Of a stretch of 64,000 nucleotides of DNA, positions 25,038-35,618 are shown one piece after another. A model generated the notes under the pieces. The model was not told the origin of the DNA. It searched no databases and saw only the letters and a list, made by a program, of their open reading frames with translations. Position 1 is the first letter of the stretch. Each line of letters starts with the position of its first letter. A program made the translations under genes and the position numbers. Location of the stretch: contig NZ_PVZF01000001.1 of NCBI RefSeq assembly GCF_003002055.1, positions 310,001-374,000 of the forward strand, in the 5' to 3' direction. The DNA is from Kineococcus rhizosphaerae (GTDB lineage Bacteria; Actinomycetota; Actinomycetes; Actinomycetales; Kineococcaceae).

Positions 25038-26723
25038 ATGACGGAGCCCCAACGCCGCTTCGGCGGTGGCGGTGAGCGGGATGCCCGCCACCTCGCCGCC
25101 CTCGAGGAGCAGCTCGGAGCAGCCCGCACCCGGCTCGCGCAGGTCAGCGCCCAGAACGACCGGCTGGCCACGACGCTGCGCGAGGCCCGGGACCAGATCG
25201 TCGCCTTGAAGGCCGAGGTCGACCGGCTCGGACAGCCGCCGGCCCAGTTCGCGACGTTCCTGGAAGCCGGCACGGAGGAAGGGACCGCCGACATCGTCTC
25301 GGCCGGCCGGCGCATGCGCGTGGCCGTGAGCCCGTCCGTGGACCTGGACGCGTTGCGGCCGGGGCAGGACGTGATGGTCAACGAGGCCATGAACGTCGTC
25401 GCGGCCTTCGACTACGAGCGCACCGGTGAGCTGGCGACGGTCAAGGAGGTCCTGGCCGACGGCCGGGCGCTGGTCCTGGCCCGCGCCGACGAGGAGCGCG
25501 TGATCCGGCTGGCGGGCCCGTTGATGGACGGGCCGCTGCGCGTGGGGGACTCCCTCACGATCGACACGCGCTCGGGCTTCGGCTTCGAGCGGATCCCCAA
25601 GGCCGAGGTCGAGGAGCTGGTCCTGGAGGAGGTGCCGGACATCGACTACGAGGACATCGGTGGTCTGGGGCCGCAGATCGAGGCCATCCGGGACGCGGTG
25701 GAGCTGCCGTTCCTGCACGCCGACCTGTTCCGCGAGCACGGGTTGCGCCCGCCGAAGGGCATCCTGCTGTACGGCCCGCCCGGGTGCGGCAAGACGCTGA
25801 TCGCCAAGGCGGTGGCGAACTCGCTGGCCAAGAAGGCCGCCGAGCTGCGCGGGGAGACCCAGCCCAAGAGCTACTTCCTGAACATCAAGGGCCCGGAGCT
25901 GCTGAACAAGTACGTCGGGGAGACCGAGCGGCACATCCGGCTGATCTTCGCCCGGGCCCGGGAGAAGGCCGGTCAGGGCACCCCCGTCGTCGTGTTCTTC
26001 GACGAGATGGAGTCGCTGTTCCGCACCCGCGGTTCGGGGGTGTCCTCGGACGTGGAGACGACGATCGTGCCGCAGCTGCTGAGCGAGCTCGACGGCGTGG
26101 AGCGGCTGGAGAACGTCATCGTCATCGGGGCCTCGAACCGCGAGGACATGATCGACCCGGCGATCCTGCGCCCGGGCCGACTGGACGTGAAGATCAAGAT
26201 CGAACGTCCGGACGCCGAGGCCGCCGGGCAGATCTTCTCCAAGTACCTGACCCCGGACCTGCCGCTGCACGCCGACGACCTCGCGGTCAACGACGGCAGC
26301 CCGCAGCAGGCGGTGGACGCGATGATCCAGGCGACGGTGGAGCGGATGTACACCGAGACGCCGGAGAACGAGTTCCTGGAGGTGACCTACGCCGGGGGTG
26401 ACAAGGAGGTCCTGTACTACAAGGACTTCAACTCCGGCGCGATGATCCAGAACATCGTGGACCGGGCGAAGAAGATGGCGATCAAGGACCTGCTGACGTC
26501 GCAGCAGCGGGGTCTGCGGGTCGACCACCTGATGAGCGCGTGCGTGGACGAGTTCAAGGAGAACGAGGACCTGCCGAACACGACGAACCCGGACGACTGG
26601 GCCCGGATCTCGGGCAAGAAGGGGGAACGGATCGTGTTCATCCGCACCCTCATGCAGGGCAAGAAGGGCACGGAGGCGGGCCGCTCGATCGACACGGTCG
26701 CCAACACGGGCCAGTACCTCTAG
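25038..26723 (+). CDS. mpa: Proteasome-associated ATPase Mpa (ARC)
   Basis: This AAA unfoldase binds pupylated proteins through its N-terminal coiled coil and threads them into the 20S proteasome. The 561 residues show the coiled coil (about 15-65), two OB-fold segments (75-200), Walker A GPPGCGKT (about 246-253), Walker [10 protein letters not shown] (about 319-327) and the C-terminal QYL, the tail that docks to the alpha ring. ATG at 25038 follows a GGGGAG site by seven bases. An in-frame ATG at 25011 would add nine residues but lies only three bases past the -10 hexamer, so it is unlikely to be transcribed whole. Confidence 0.96.
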   Translation: MTEPQRRFGGGGERDARHLAALEEQLGAARTRLAQVSAQNDRLATTLREARDQIVALKAEVDRLGQPPAQFATFLEAGTEEGTADIVSAGRRMRVAVSPSVDLDALRPGQDVMVNEAMNVVAAFDYERTGELATVKEVLADGRALVLARADEERVIRLAGPLMDGPLRVGDSLTIDTRSGFGFERIPKAEVEELVLEEVPDIDYEDIGGLGPQIEAIRDAVELPFLHADLFREHGLRPPKGILLYGPPGCGKTLIAKAVANSLAKKAAELRGETQPKSYFLNIKGPELLNKYVGETERHIRLIFARAREKAGQGTPVVVFFDEMESLFRTRGSGVSSDVETTIVPQLLSELDGVERLENVIVIGASNREDMIDPAILRPGRLDVKIKIERPDAEAAGQIFSKYLTPDLPLHADDLAVNDGSPQQAVDAMIQATVERMYTETPENEFLEVTYAGGDKEVLYYKDFNSGAMIQNIVDRAKKMAIKDLLTSQQRGLRVDHLMSACVDEFKENEDLPNTTNPDDWARISGKKGERIVFIRTLMQGKKGTEAGRSIDTVANTGQYL

Positions 26724-26738
26724 ACCCGGACCCTGGTC

Positions 26739-27773
26739 TCACACCTGCTGCGGGACCGTCGTGGGCCGCACCTCGCGCTGGCGGGGTGCGGCCCACGGCG
26801 CGTTCAGGGCCCACGGCAGGCGGCTCAGGGGCGTGCGCAGCGGCAGGCAGACGGCGAGCGCCGCGGCGACGAGCAGCACGGGGGCGGTGAGGGTGAGCAG
26901 GGGGCCGGCGTCGAGGGTGGCCAGGGCGAGGACGAGCAGGCCCAGGACGATCTCGTGGGTCACGTAGACGGGCAGGGTGCGGGCGCCGATCCCGGCCAGG
27001 AGACGCCCGGGGGCGGTGTCGGCGAGGCGGACGGCGAGCAGGGTCCCGGCGGCGACGGCGGTGGCGCCGACGAGGAGGCGGACGCCGGGGACCTGCACGA
27101 GGCTGAGCGCGGTGACGGTCAGGGCGAGGGCGCCGACGGCGGCGGTGGCGGCCAGGGTGGGGGTCCAGCCGGGGGTGCGGGCGGTGGCGGCCAGGGTCAG
27201 GTCGCGCAGGCGCAGCCCGGCGGCGAAGAAGACGAAGAGGGTCAGGACGTCGTTCCAGACGAAGCTGTACTGCACGAGGGGGCCGGGGCCGAAGGCGGCG
27301 GAGACGAGTGCGGCGGCGGGCAGCAGGAGGCGGGTGGGCACGGTGCGCAGGAGCCGGCCGGCGAGGAGGTAGAGGGCCAAGGCGAGCAGGTACCAGGCGC
27401 CGTTGCCGGGCAGCAGGAGGGTCTGCTCGAGCCAGCCGCGGGGGCCTGCGGGCAGGGGGTCGCGGTGGTAGGGGACGAGGGTGAAGACGGTGAAGGCGGC
27501 GGTGGCCCACAGCAGGTAGACCCACAGGTCGCCGGTGATCCTGCGGCGCAGGAGGTCGGGCCAGGGGCGGTGGACGGCGCGGACGGCGAGGAGGCCGGAG
27601 AGGAAGAAGAACAGCGGCATGCGCAGCAGGCGCAGGGTCTCGTCGACGGCGGTCCAGCCGTGGTGGGCGAGGCCTTCGGCGCCGGCGAACAGGACGGCGT
27701 GGTGGACCATCACGAGGACGATGGCGGCGCCGCGGGCGGTGTCGATCCAGGACAGGCGGACGGTGGGGGGCAC
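26739..27773 (-). CDS. Acyltransferase 3-type (OafA-like) membrane protein
   Basis: This 344-residue integral membrane protein begins with SWIDTARGAAIVLVMVHHAVL, the family hallmark in which the first helix ends in paired histidines. RMPLFFFLSGLLAVRA follows, then about ten hydrophobic segments. Such proteins transfer acyl groups from cytoplasmic donors to surface glycans or lipids; the acceptor here is unknown. GTG at 27773 has AGGAG four bases upstream. It converges on mpa with 15 bases between the stops. It separates mpa from the rest of the proteasome cluster and is probably accessory. Confidence 0.85.
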   Translation of the reverse strand: MPPTVRLSWIDTARGAAIVLVMVHHAVLFAGAEGLAHHGWTAVDETLRLLRMPLFFFLSGLLAVRAVHRPWPDLLRRRITGDLWVYLLWATAAFTVFTLVPYHRDPLPAGPRGWLEQTLLLPGNGAWYLLALALYLLAGRLLRTVPTRLLLPAAALVSAAFGPGPLVQYSFVWNDVLTLFVFFAAGLRLRDLTLAATARTPGWTPTLAATAAVGALALTVTALSLVQVPGVRLLVGATAVAAGTLLAVRLADTAPGRLLAGIGARTLPVYVTHEIVLGLLVLALATLDAGPLLTLTAPVLLVAAALAVCLPLRTPLSRLPWALNAPWAAPRQREVRPTTVPQQV

Positions 27774-27792
27774 GAGGCTCCTGGGGGTCGCT

Positions 27793-27812
27793 CGTGACCG
27801 CGGGAGGTCACG
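27793..27812 (-). terminator. Weak hairpin after the NUDIX gene
   Basis: A seven-base inverted repeat (CGTGACC/GGTCACG) with a six-base loop lies just past the NUDIX stop, before the acyltransferase start. Confidence 0.3.
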
Positions 27813-27818
27813 TGGTGG

Positions 27819-28403
27819 TCACGGGCTGGCCGGATCCTTCCACCATTCGGCCCAGTTCTCCAAGAGCTCACGGGTGTCGGGCACGAACGGCCACGCCCTG
27901 TCTCGCAACCGATCACGCAGGGTGGTGGCCGGTTCCCACCAGCCGTGGGCGACCTCGGTGGCCTGCAGGACGAGGGGGGTGCCGTCCCAGCGGGCTTCGT
28001 AGAGGTGGGCGAGGTGGTGGGTGGTCTCGTCGCGGTACCAGCGGGTCAGGACGTGCCGCAGGTCGGCGTCGAGGCCGAGCTCCTCGCGCAGTTCGCGGTG
28101 GGCGGCGGCCAGGGGGTCCTCGCCGGCGTCGACGACTCCTCCGGCGAGGCAGTCGTGGGCGCCGGGGTTGAGGTCCTTGGTGCCGGTGCGGCGGTGGACG
28201 AAGACGTCGCCGGTGCGTCCGGGCCGGCCGTCGCGCAGCAGGACGCCGGTGGCGGCGTGGGGCAGGTTGCGGGCGCGGACCTCGGCGCGGGTGGCGGTGC
28301 CGGTGACGCGGCCGGCGGGGTCGTCCGGGTCGTACAGGGCGACGAGTTCCCGGCCGGGTGCGCGGGCAGGTCCACGGGCGGGTCCACGCGCGGGTGCACT
28401 CAC
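27819..28403 (-). CDS. NUDIX hydrolase
   Basis: The 194-residue protein carries a full NUDIX box, GGVVDAGEDP followed by LAAAHRELREELG (about residues 88-110), with the metal-binding REXXEE core. The substrate is a nucleoside diphosphate derivative that cannot be specified. GTG at 28403 is preferred because the minus-strand hexamer TACCGT (plus 28411-28416) lies seven bases upstream; other GTG codons further up fall inside or before that element. The first 20 residues repeat ARGPARGPARAPG, encoded by a short tandem repeat. Confidence 0.85.
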   Translation of the reverse strand: MSAPARGPARGPARAPGRELVALYDPDDPAGRVTGTATRAEVRARNLPHAATGVLLRDGRPGRTGDVFVHRRTGTKDLNPGAHDCLAGGVVDAGEDPLAAAHRELREELGLDADLRHVLTRWYRDETTHHLAHLYEARWDGTPLVLQATEVAHGWWEPATTLRDRLRDRAWPFVPDTRELLENWAEWWKDPASP

Positions 28404-28410
28404 CGTCGTC

Positions 28411-28416
28411 ACGGTA
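28411..28416 (-). promoter_or_regulatory. -10 element of the NUDIX gene
   Basis: Minus-strand TACCGT lies seven bases before the GTG at 28403. Confidence 0.4.
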
Positions 28417-28506
28417 GGACGCAGGGTCTCCGGGTGCGACGGTGGGGGGATGCGAGGGCGCCGGGTGCCCGCCCTGGGGAGGACCCGCTCCGTCGGTGCC
28501 AGCACC

Positions 28507-28512
28507 TAGGGT
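28507..28512 (+). promoter_or_regulatory. -10 element for the leaderless macA-like gene
   Basis: TAGGGT lies six bases before the GTG at 28519. It probably drives the three-gene MacAB-type operon. Confidence 0.55.
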
Positions 28513-28518
28513 GACGTC

Positions 28519-29945
28519 GTGCACCCCCACCCCCCGCGTCCCGGCCTGCCCCGTCGACCCGTGCGCGTCCTGTCCGCGGTCGCGGCGGGGGCCGCGGTGC
28601 TGCTGGTGGCGGCCGGGTGCAGCGACGACGACGCGACGTCGTCGTTCGCGACGGGCACGGTCGCCCGTGGTGACGTGCAGCAGGTCGTGGACGCGACCGG
28701 TCAGGTGCAGCCGCGGGCGTCGGCGGTGGTCAAGGCCCCGGCCGCGGGGACGGTGGCGACGCTGGCGGTCTCGGACGGGCAGGTGGTCCAGGCCGGGCAG
28801 GTGCTCATGACGATCTCCTCGCCGTCGGCGGTGCAGGCGCTGGAGTCGGCGAAGCAGGCCGACGCCGACGCGGCCCGGTCGGGCTCGTCCGGTTCGTCGG
28901 GTTCGTCGGCCAAGTCCTCGGCCCAGCTGGCGGCGCAGCAGAAGAAGGCGGACGCCGACGCGCAGCAGCGCTTCGACGAGGCGCAGGCGCAGGCGCAGGC
29001 CATCGCGGACCCGGCGGCGCAGGCGGCGGCGCTGGCGGCGGTGCGCTCCTCGCGCACGCAGTACCAGCTGCTGTCGTCGCAGACGCAGGCCCTCATCGAC
29101 CAGGTCAACGCGGGGCTGGGGAACCTGGACTCCGCGGTGGCCTCGCTGGGCTCGGCGCAGCGGGTGCAGACGCGGGCCGCGGTCGCGGCGGCGCAGGCGA
29201 CGGTGGACGCCCTGACGGTGGTGGCCCCGATCTCGGGGAAGGTGTCGCTGGGCTCCACCGGCGGTGGGGGCGGGTCGGCGTTGCCGGCGGGGGCCGAGGC
29301 GCTGCTGGCCGGCAGCGGGTTGTCGGGGGCCTCGGGGTTGTCGCTGCCCGACACGGGTTCGGGGTCCGGGCCCGCGGGGGCGCCGGTGATCGCGCAGGGC
29401 GCCGCGGTCGCGCAGGGCGCGACGCTGGTGACCGTCCTGGACGCCTCGACGCTGAGCCTGACCGCCGACGTCGACGAGACGGACGTGCTGCAGGTGCAGC
29501 CGGGGGTGGGGGCGGACGTGACGATCGACGCGGTCGACGGGGCGCGCTACCGCGCGACGGTGACGGGGGTGGACCCGACGGCGAAGGCGGGCAGCGGGGG
29601 GACGGTGACGTACACGGTGCGGCTGAGCTACGACGGCGGCACGGGTGCGGACGGCGAGCCGGCGGCCACGCCGCTGCCGGGCATGAGCGCGAACGTGTCG
29701 CTGGTCGTGCGCAGCGTGCAGGGCGTGGTGGAGGTCCCGGCGGCGGCGGTGCTGCGGGCGGGGGCGCAGAACGGCTCGCCGACCTCGGACACGGTGTGGG
29801 TGGTGGCCGCCGGCAAGGCCGAGCGGCGGCCGGTGACCGTGGGGGTCCGCGGCGACACCGAGGTCGAGATCACCGACGGGCTGAAGGGCGGGGAGACGAT
29901 CGTGACCGGGGGCGCGGCCGACGTGAGCCAGGGGCAGCAGGTCTC

Positions 29946-29949
<4 letters not shown>
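28519..29949 (+). CDS. MacA-like periplasmic adaptor lipoprotein (HlyD/RND family)
   Basis: This 476-residue adaptor is anchored outside the membrane. An arginine-rich start, a hydrophobic stretch and the lipobox VAAGC (about residues 30-34) mark a lipoprotein signal. The split lipoyl halves are [27 protein letters not shown] and [12 protein letters not shown]. Between them lies an Ala/Gln-rich coiled coil (about 110-195), and a C-terminal barrel carries [20 protein letters not shown] Gly/Ser-rich insert follows residue 240. The stop overlaps the ATPase start (GTGA). The complex probably exports a hydrophobic compound or peptide. Confidence 0.87.
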
Positions 29950-30661
<712 letters not shown>

Positions 30662-30665
<4 letters not shown>

Positions 30666-31861
30666 AGGGCTGGGAGGCGTTCCGCGTCGCGCTGGACGCG
30701 TTGCGCGGCAACCGGATGCGCAGCCTGCTGACGATGCTGGGCATCATCATCGGGATCGCGGCGGTCATCGTGGTCGTCTCGATCGGTTCCGGGGCCCGCC
30801 AGCAGATCGAGAAGCAGGTCGAGGGGCTGGGCTCGAACCTCATCCTCGTGGTGCCGGGGCAGTTCGACACGAACAACCTCTCGCGCAGCGCGGCGGCGAC
30901 CTCGACGATGCAGATCGCCGACGCCGAGGTCCTGGCCGCGGTGACGGGCGACCCGCAGTCGGTGACGGCCCGCGTCAGCACGGGGGCCCAGGTGCGGGCC
31001 GCGGGGGGCTCGGAGCACTTCCAGACGATCCAGGGCGCCGACCAGAACCTGCCGCGCGTCATGAACCGGCCGCTGGCCGAGGGGCAGTACTTCTCGACCG
31101 TCGACGTGGACACGCGCCGGCGGGTGGCGGTGCTGGGGTCGGTCTCGGCGCGCGTGCTGTTCCCCGGGGCCGACCCCGTGGGCCGGCAGGTCACGATCGC
31201 CGGGACCCGCTTCGAGGTCATCGGGGTCCTGAAGGAGCAGGGCGAGAGCTTCGGGGTCTCCCAGGACAACGAGATCCACATCCCGATCACCACGGCGCAG
31301 CGGATGTTCAGCATCCAGCGCGTCGACGCGTTCGCGGTGAAGGCGCCCTCGGCGTCCGGGGTGGGGGCGCTGTCGGACCGGCTGTGGAAGGCCATGAAGG
31401 AGAAGTACCCCGACCAGACGTTCTCGGCGATCACGCAGACGCAGATCCTGGGCGTCATCGGGCAGATCCTCGGCCTGCTGACCGGGGTGCTGGCCGCCAT
31501 CGCGGGCATCTCGCTGCTCGTCGGCGGGGTCGGGGTCTCCAACATCATGCTCGTCTCGGTCCGGGAACGGACCAGGGAGATCGGGCTGCGCAAGGCCCTG
31601 GGCGCCCGCCAGCGCGACGTGCTCGTGCAGTTCCTCGTCGAGGCCGTGCTGCTGACCAGCGTCGGGGGGGCCATCGGCATCGCCATCGGGGTCGCCGGCT
31701 CGATCGCGGTGAACCAGCTCTCGCCGCTGCCGGCGACGATCGAGTGGTGGAGCCCGGTGGTGGCCTTCGTGGTCTCGGCCGCGGTGGGGATCTTCTTCGG
31801 GGTCTTCCCGGCGCGCCGGGCCGGCCGGCTGGACCCGGTGGTGGCGCTGCGGACCGAGTGA
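30662..31861 (+). CDS. MacB-like ABC transporter permease
   Basis: The 399-residue permease has the FtsX/MacB layout. One N-terminal helix (RMRSLLTMLGIIIGIAAVIVVVSIGSG) is followed by a large extracytoplasmic MacB-PCD domain (about residues 45-265). Three C-terminal helices follow, with GVGVSNIMLVSVRERTREIGLRKALGA as the family signature. GTG at 30662 overlaps the ATPase stop (GTGA). Actinobacteria lack an outer membrane channel, so the adaptor and permease probably act between membrane and wall. The operon ends 47 bases before dop. Confidence 0.9.
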
Positions 31862-31872
31862 TCGGCCGCACG

Positions 31873-31878
31873 TAGGGT
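31873..31878 (+). promoter_or_regulatory. -10 element before the dop leader ORF
   Basis: TAGGGT lies seven bases before a GTG at 31886. That GTG begins a short frame ending on the dop start codon. Confidence 0.5.
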
Positions 31879-31885
31879 CGTGCCC

Positions 31886-31912
31886 GTGACGAGCGGACGG
31901 GTGCGGACATGA
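31886..31912 (+). CDS. Candidate 8-residue leader peptide coupled to dop
   Basis: GTG at 31886 lies seven bases after TAGGGT, the leaderless spacing seen nearby. It encodes MTSGRVRT and stops with TGA at 31910-31912. The stop overlaps the dop ATG at 31909 (ATGA). The dop ATG itself has no clear ribosome-binding site, so re-initiation after the short frame would explain its translation. This is an inference from layout only. Confidence 0.45.
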   Translation: MTSGRVRT

Positions 31913-33504
31913 CGGTGCGGCGGGTCGTGGGGCTGGAGACGGAGTACGGCATCTCGGTGCCGGGGGACCCGGGCGCGAACCCGATGCTGCTGTCGGCGCA
32001 GGTCGTGAACGCCTACGCGACCGCCACGACGGGTGGGCGGTCGCGGCCGCGGTGGGACTACGAGGACGAGGCCCCGCTGCGCGACGCGCGCGGGTTCGAG
32101 GTCGAGCGCGCCCGTGCCCACCCCTCCCAGCTGACCGACGCCCCCGGCAGGGCCGCCGGCGAGGGCCGGCGGGCCGCGCCGAACGCCTCCGACGTCGTCA
32201 GCGCCGAGACCGAGGACCCGACGATGGCCAACGTCATCCTCACCAACGGGGCCCGCTTCTACGTCGACCACGCCCACCCGGAGTACTCCTCCCCGGAGGT
32301 CCTGACCCCCCGCGACGCGGTGACGTGGGACCGGGCGGGGGAGCTGATCCTGCTGGAGTCGCTGCGCCGGGTGGCGGCGACCCCGGGGCTGACGCCGGTG
32401 ACGATCTACAAGAACAACACCGACGGCAAGGGCGCCTCCTACGGCACCCACGAGAACTACCTGATGAACCGCTCGACGCCGTTCGGCGACGTCGTGCGGC
32501 ACCTGACGCCGTTCTTCGTCTCCCGGCAGGTCTTCGCCGGCGCCGGCCGGGTCGGTCTCGGCCAGGACTCGCGCGAGGCCGGGTTCCAGATCAGCCAGCG
32601 CGCCGACTTCTTCGAGGTCGAGGTGGGGCTGGAGACCACCATGAAGCGGCCCATCATCAACACCCGCGACGAGCCGCACGCGACCGTGGAGAAGTACCGC
32701 CGGCTGCACGTGATCGTCGGCGACGCGACGATGTGCGAGGTCGCGACGCTGCTGAAGGTCGGCACCACGTCCCTGGTCCTGGCCATGCTGGAGTCCGGCT
32801 GGCTGGAGGACAGCCCCGCGGGGCGGCTGCTGCTGTCCGAACCGGTCCGGGCCCTGCACGAGGTCTCCCACGACCCGTCCCTGCGGCACCTCGTGCGGCT
32901 GCGCGACGGCCGCCGCCTCAGCGCCGTGCAGCTGCAGTGGGCCTACCTGGAGGCCGCCCGCGCCTACGTCGCCGACCGCTACGGCGACGACGTCGACGCC
33001 GACACCGCCGAGGTCCTCACCCGCTGGGAGCAGGTCCTGACCCGGCTGGAGACCGACGTGTTCTCCGCCGCCCGCGAGGTCGACTGGGTCGCCAAGCTGC
33101 GCCTGCTGGAGGGCTACCGCTCCCGCGACGGCCTGGACTGGGACAACGCCCGGCTGGCCGCGGTGGACCTGCAGTGGTCGGACGTGCGGCCCGAGAAGGG
33201 GCTCTACCTCAAGCTGGCCGAACGCGACCAGGTCGAACGGCTCGTGCCCGAGGCCGCGGTCCGCCACGCCGTTGACCACCCCCCGACCGACACGCGCGCC
33301 TACTTCCGGGGCGAGTGCCTGGCCCGGTACGGGCCGCGGGTGGCGGCCGCCAGCTGGGACTCGGTGATCTTCGACGTCGCCGGGCGCGGGGCCCTGCAGC
33401 GCGTCCCGACGCTGGAACCCCTGCGCGGCACCCGCGAGCACGTGGGGGCGCTGCTGGACCGGTGCGAGACCGCCGAGGAGCTCGTCGCCGCCCTGACCGG
33501 CTGA
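31909..33504 (+). CDS. dop: Deamidase/depupylase Dop
   Basis: Dop converts the C-terminal glutamine of Pup to glutamate and also removes Pup from substrates. The 531-residue protein has the glutamine-synthetase-like fold shared with PafA. The ATP and magnesium site begins with GLETEYGIS (residues 8-16). The Dop-specific insertion (about residues 40-100) is rich in charged residues and is missing from Paf[13 protein letters not shown]-type, NNTDGKG and [12 protein letters not shown] blocks follow. It lies directly upstream of pup. Expression probably relies on the upstream leader frame, because no ribosome-binding site is seen at its ATG. Confidence 0.95.
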   Translation: MTVRRVVGLETEYGISVPGDPGANPMLLSAQVVNAYATATTGGRSRPRWDYEDEAPLRDARGFEVERARAHPSQLTDAPGRAAGEGRRAAPNASDVVSAETEDPTMANVILTNGARFYVDHAHPEYSSPEVLTPRDAVTWDRAGELILLESLRRVAATPGLTPVTIYKNNTDGKGASYGTHENYLMNRSTPFGDVVRHLTPFFVSRQVFAGAGRVGLGQDSREAGFQISQRADFFEVEVGLETTMKRPIINTRDEPHATVEKYRRLHVIVGDATMCEVATLLKVGTTSLVLAMLESGWLEDSPAGRLLLSEPVRALHEVSHDPSLRHLVRLRDGRRLSAVQLQWAYLEAARAYVADRYGDDVDADTAEVLTRWEQVLTRLETDVFSAAREVDWVAKLRLLEGYRSRDGLDWDNARLAAVDLQWSDVRPEKGLYLKLAERDQVERLVPEAAVRHAVDHPPTDTRAYFRGECLARYGPRVAAASWDSVIFDVAGRGALQRVPTLEPLRGTREHVGALLDRCETAEELVAALTG

Positions 33505-33569
33505 GCGGCCGGGCCTCACGAACGGGTGACGACTCGCGCCGCGACCGGCGTCGGCCCGGGTCGCGGGGT

Positions 33570-33575
33570 TAGTGT
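33570..33575 (+). promoter_or_regulatory. -10 element of pup
   Basis: TAGTGT lies inside GGGGTTAGTGTCG, matching the mpa promoter context. A leader of about 50 bases then precedes pup, which has an AGGGGGAG ribosome-binding site. Confidence 0.5.
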
Positions 33576-33631
33576 CGGACGGAACCGGACCGCGTGGTCC
33601 GGTGCGGACGAGACGTCAGGGGGAGCCAGCC

Positions 33632-33823
33632 ATGCCTGGACAGGAGCAGCAGCGCCCGAGCCGGCGCGAGGACGAGGTCGAGGACGCCGCGGCGGTCCCC
33701 GCGCAGGCCAAGGCCACCGAGACCGACGCCGACGTCGACGCCCTGCTGGACGAGATCGACGAGGTCCTGGAGTCCAACTCCGAGGAGTTCGTGCGCGGCT
33801 TCGTCCAGAAGGGCGGGCAGTAG
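33632..33823 (+). CDS. pup: Prokaryotic ubiquitin-like protein Pup
   Basis: This 63-residue disordered protein ends in [11 protein letters not shown]. The C-terminal Gln must be deamidated by Dop before PafA can attach Pup to substrate lysines. The acidic helical core ([20 protein letters not shown]) binds the Mpa coiled coil. ATG at 33632 follows AGGGGGAG at a suitable distance; an upstream in-frame ATG would add 20 arginine-rich residues not seen in the family. It has its own promoter and lies between dop and prcB. Confidence 0.96.
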   Translation: MPGQEQQRPSRREDEVEDAAAVPAQAKATETDADVDALLDEIDEVLESNSEEFVRGFVQKGGQ

Positions 33824-33895
33824 CCCCCGCGACGGGCCGGCGCGGACCCTCCCGCGTCCCGCCCGGCACTCCCGGCACGCGCCGGGGGCGCCGGG

Positions 33896-33901
33896 TAGGG
33901 T
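33896..33901 (+). promoter_or_regulatory. -10 element before prcB
   Basis: TAGGGT lies seven bases before the GTG at 33909. It suggests a separate leaderless promoter for prcBA downstream of pup. Confidence 0.5.
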
Positions 33902-33908
33902 CCGAGGG

Positions 33909-34796
33909 GTGAACCACACCAGCGATCAGTCGAGGGACCAGGCGGGCCGGCTGCCGGCCGCCTTCCTGCGGCCCGGTTCGGCCTCCTTCACCGACTTCGT
34001 GCGCGAGTACTCACCCGAACTGCTGCCCGCCGCCCGCCCGCTGCCGAGCGCGGGGGGCCTGCCCGGGGGCGGGCCCGGCAACGGGGAGGCGCCGCACGCC
34101 ACGACGATCGTGGCGCTGGTCTTCGCCGACGGGGTCGTCATGGCCGGTGACCGGCGCGCCACCGCCGGGCCGATGATCGCCCAGCGCGACATCAAGAAGG
34201 TCTTCCAGACCGACGAGCACTCCTGCGCCGGGATCGCCGGCGTCGCCGGGCTGGCCGTGGAGATGATCCGCCTGTTCCAGGTGGAGCTGGAGCACTTCGA
34301 GAAGCTCGAGGGGACGCTGATGTCCTTCGAGGGCAAGGCGAACCGCCTCTCGACGATGATCCGCGGCAACCTGGGCCTGGCCATGCAGGGCCTGGCCGTC
34401 GTCCCGCTGTTCGCCGGGTACGACCTGGACGCCGGCCGCGGGCGCATCGTCGGCTACGACGTCACCGGCGGCCGCTCGGAGGAGAAGGACCACCACACCG
34501 TCGGGTCGGGCTCGATCTTCGCCCGCGGCGCGCTGAAGAAGCTGTACCGGCCCGCCATGAGCGAGGCCGAGACCGTTCGCGTCGCCGTCGAGGCCCTGTG
34601 GGACGCCGCCGACGACGACTCCGCCACCGGCGGGCCGGACCTGCTGCGCAAGATCTGGCCCGTGGTGGCCGTCGTCACCGCCGCCGGGTTCCGCCAGGTC
34701 CCCGACGCCGAGCTCGAACCCGTCGTGGAGGCCGTCGTGGCCGGCCGGCGCGGCAACCCCGGGGGCAACCCCGGCATCACGGGCGGGGAGGCCTGA
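33909..34796 (+). CDS. prcB: 20S proteasome beta subunit PrcB
   Basis: The 295-residue precursor has a propeptide of about 64 residues that must be cut to expose the catalytic threonine. In the segment [13 protein letters not shown] the mature chain should begin at Thr65. The catalytic Lys lies in DRRATAG-DIKKVF-type positions and the [14 protein letters not shown] block is typical. The C-terminal tail is Gly-rich. GTG at 33909 is chosen for the leaderless -10 spacing. The TGA and the prcA ATG are separated by only two bases, so translation is coupled. Confidence 0.95.
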   Translation: MNHTSDQSRDQAGRLPAAFLRPGSASFTDFVREYSPELLPAARPLPSAGGLPGGGPGNGEAPHATTIVALVFADGVVMAGDRRATAGPMIAQRDIKKVFQTDEHSCAGIAGVAGLAVEMIRLFQVELEHFEKLEGTLMSFEGKANRLSTMIRGNLGLAMQGLAVVPLFAGYDLDAGRGRIVGYDVTGGRSEEKDHHTVGSGSIFARGALKKLYRPAMSEAETVRVAVEALWDAADDDSATGGPDLLRKIWPVVAVVTAAGFRQVPDAELEPVVEAVVAGRRGNPGGNPGITGGEA

Positions 34797-34798
34797 GC

Positions 34799-35512
34799 AT
34801 GAGCGTTCCGTTCTACGTCTCGCCCGAGCAGTTGATGAAGGACAAGGCCGACTACGCGCGCAAGGGCATCGCCCGCGGCCGCGCCGTCGTCGTCGTGGCC
34901 TTCGCCGACGGCATCGTGTTCGCCTCCGAGAACGCCTCCCGGGCGCTGCACAAGATCTCCGAGATCTACGACCGCGTCGCGTTCGCCGCCGTCGGCAAGT
35001 ACAACGAGTTCGAGAACCTGCGCGTGGCCGGCGTCCGGTACGCCGACGTGCGCGGCTACTCCTACGACCGTTCCGACGTCACCGCCCGCGGCCTGGCCAA
35101 CGCCTACGCCCAGACCCTCGGGGCGATCTTCACGACCGAGTCCAAGCCGTACGAGGTCGAGATCGTCGTCGCCGAGGTCGGCCGCAGCCCGGAGTCCGAC
35201 CAGATCTACCGCCTCACCTACGACGGGTCCGTCGCCGACGAGCACGGCTACGTCGCGATGGGCGGCTCGGCCGAGCAGATCGCGGCCAAGCTCGGTGAAC
35301 GCTGGCACGCGGGGCTGTCCCTGGAGCAGGCCCTGCAGCTGGCCGTGGAGGCCCTGGGCTCCGACGCCGCCGCCGAGGCCGCCGGCCAGGGCCCGCGCCC
35401 CATCGCGGCCGACCACCTCGAGGTGGCCGTCCTGGACCGCACCCGCGAGCGCCGCACGTTCCGGCGCCTGAGCGGCCCGACGCTGGCGGGGTTGCTGGCG
35501 CCGCGGGACTGA
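34799..35512 (+). CDS. prcA: 20S proteasome alpha subunit PrcA
   Basis: PrcA forms the two outer rings of the proteasome, with the gate and the surface on which Mpa docks. The 237-residue protein starts with [27 protein letters not shown], the alpha-type N-terminal gate and helix. It continues with [11 protein letters not shown] and the [12 protein letters not shown] segment. No catalytic threonine is present, as expected. It starts two bases after prcB ends. A weak inverted repeat (35511-35552) follows its stop. Confidence 0.95.
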   Translation: MSVPFYVSPEQLMKDKADYARKGIARGRAVVVVAFADGIVFASENASRALHKISEIYDRVAFAAVGKYNEFENLRVAGVRYADVRGYSYDRSDVTARGLANAYAQTLGAIFTTESKPYEVEIVVAEVGRSPESDQIYRLTYDGSVADEHGYVAMGGSAEQIAAKLGERWHAGLSLEQALQLAVEALGSDAAAEAAGQGPRPIAADHLEVAVLDRTRERRTFRRLSGPTLAGLLAPRD

Positions 35513-35552
35513 ACGGTCCCGGGGTCGGTCCTGGGCAGGTCCTGGACCGTTC
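35511..35552 (+). terminator. Weak inverted repeat after prcA
   Basis: Nine-base arms GAACGGTCC and GGACCGTTC flank a 24-base loop, starting within the prcA stop codon. It may be a partial terminator before the separate pafA promoter. Confidence 0.3.
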
Positions 35553-35606
35553 CCGGGCGGGTGGGGGACGAGCACGATTCGCTGCGCCGCACGGCGCCGG
35601 AGTGCC

Positions 35607-35612
35607 TAAGGT
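35607..35612 (+). promoter_or_regulatory. -10 element for leaderless pafA
   Basis: TAAGGT lies six bases before the ATG at 35619. The intervening GGAG is too close to the start to serve as an efficient ribosome-binding site. Confidence 0.5.
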
Positions 35613-35618
35613 GGAGAA

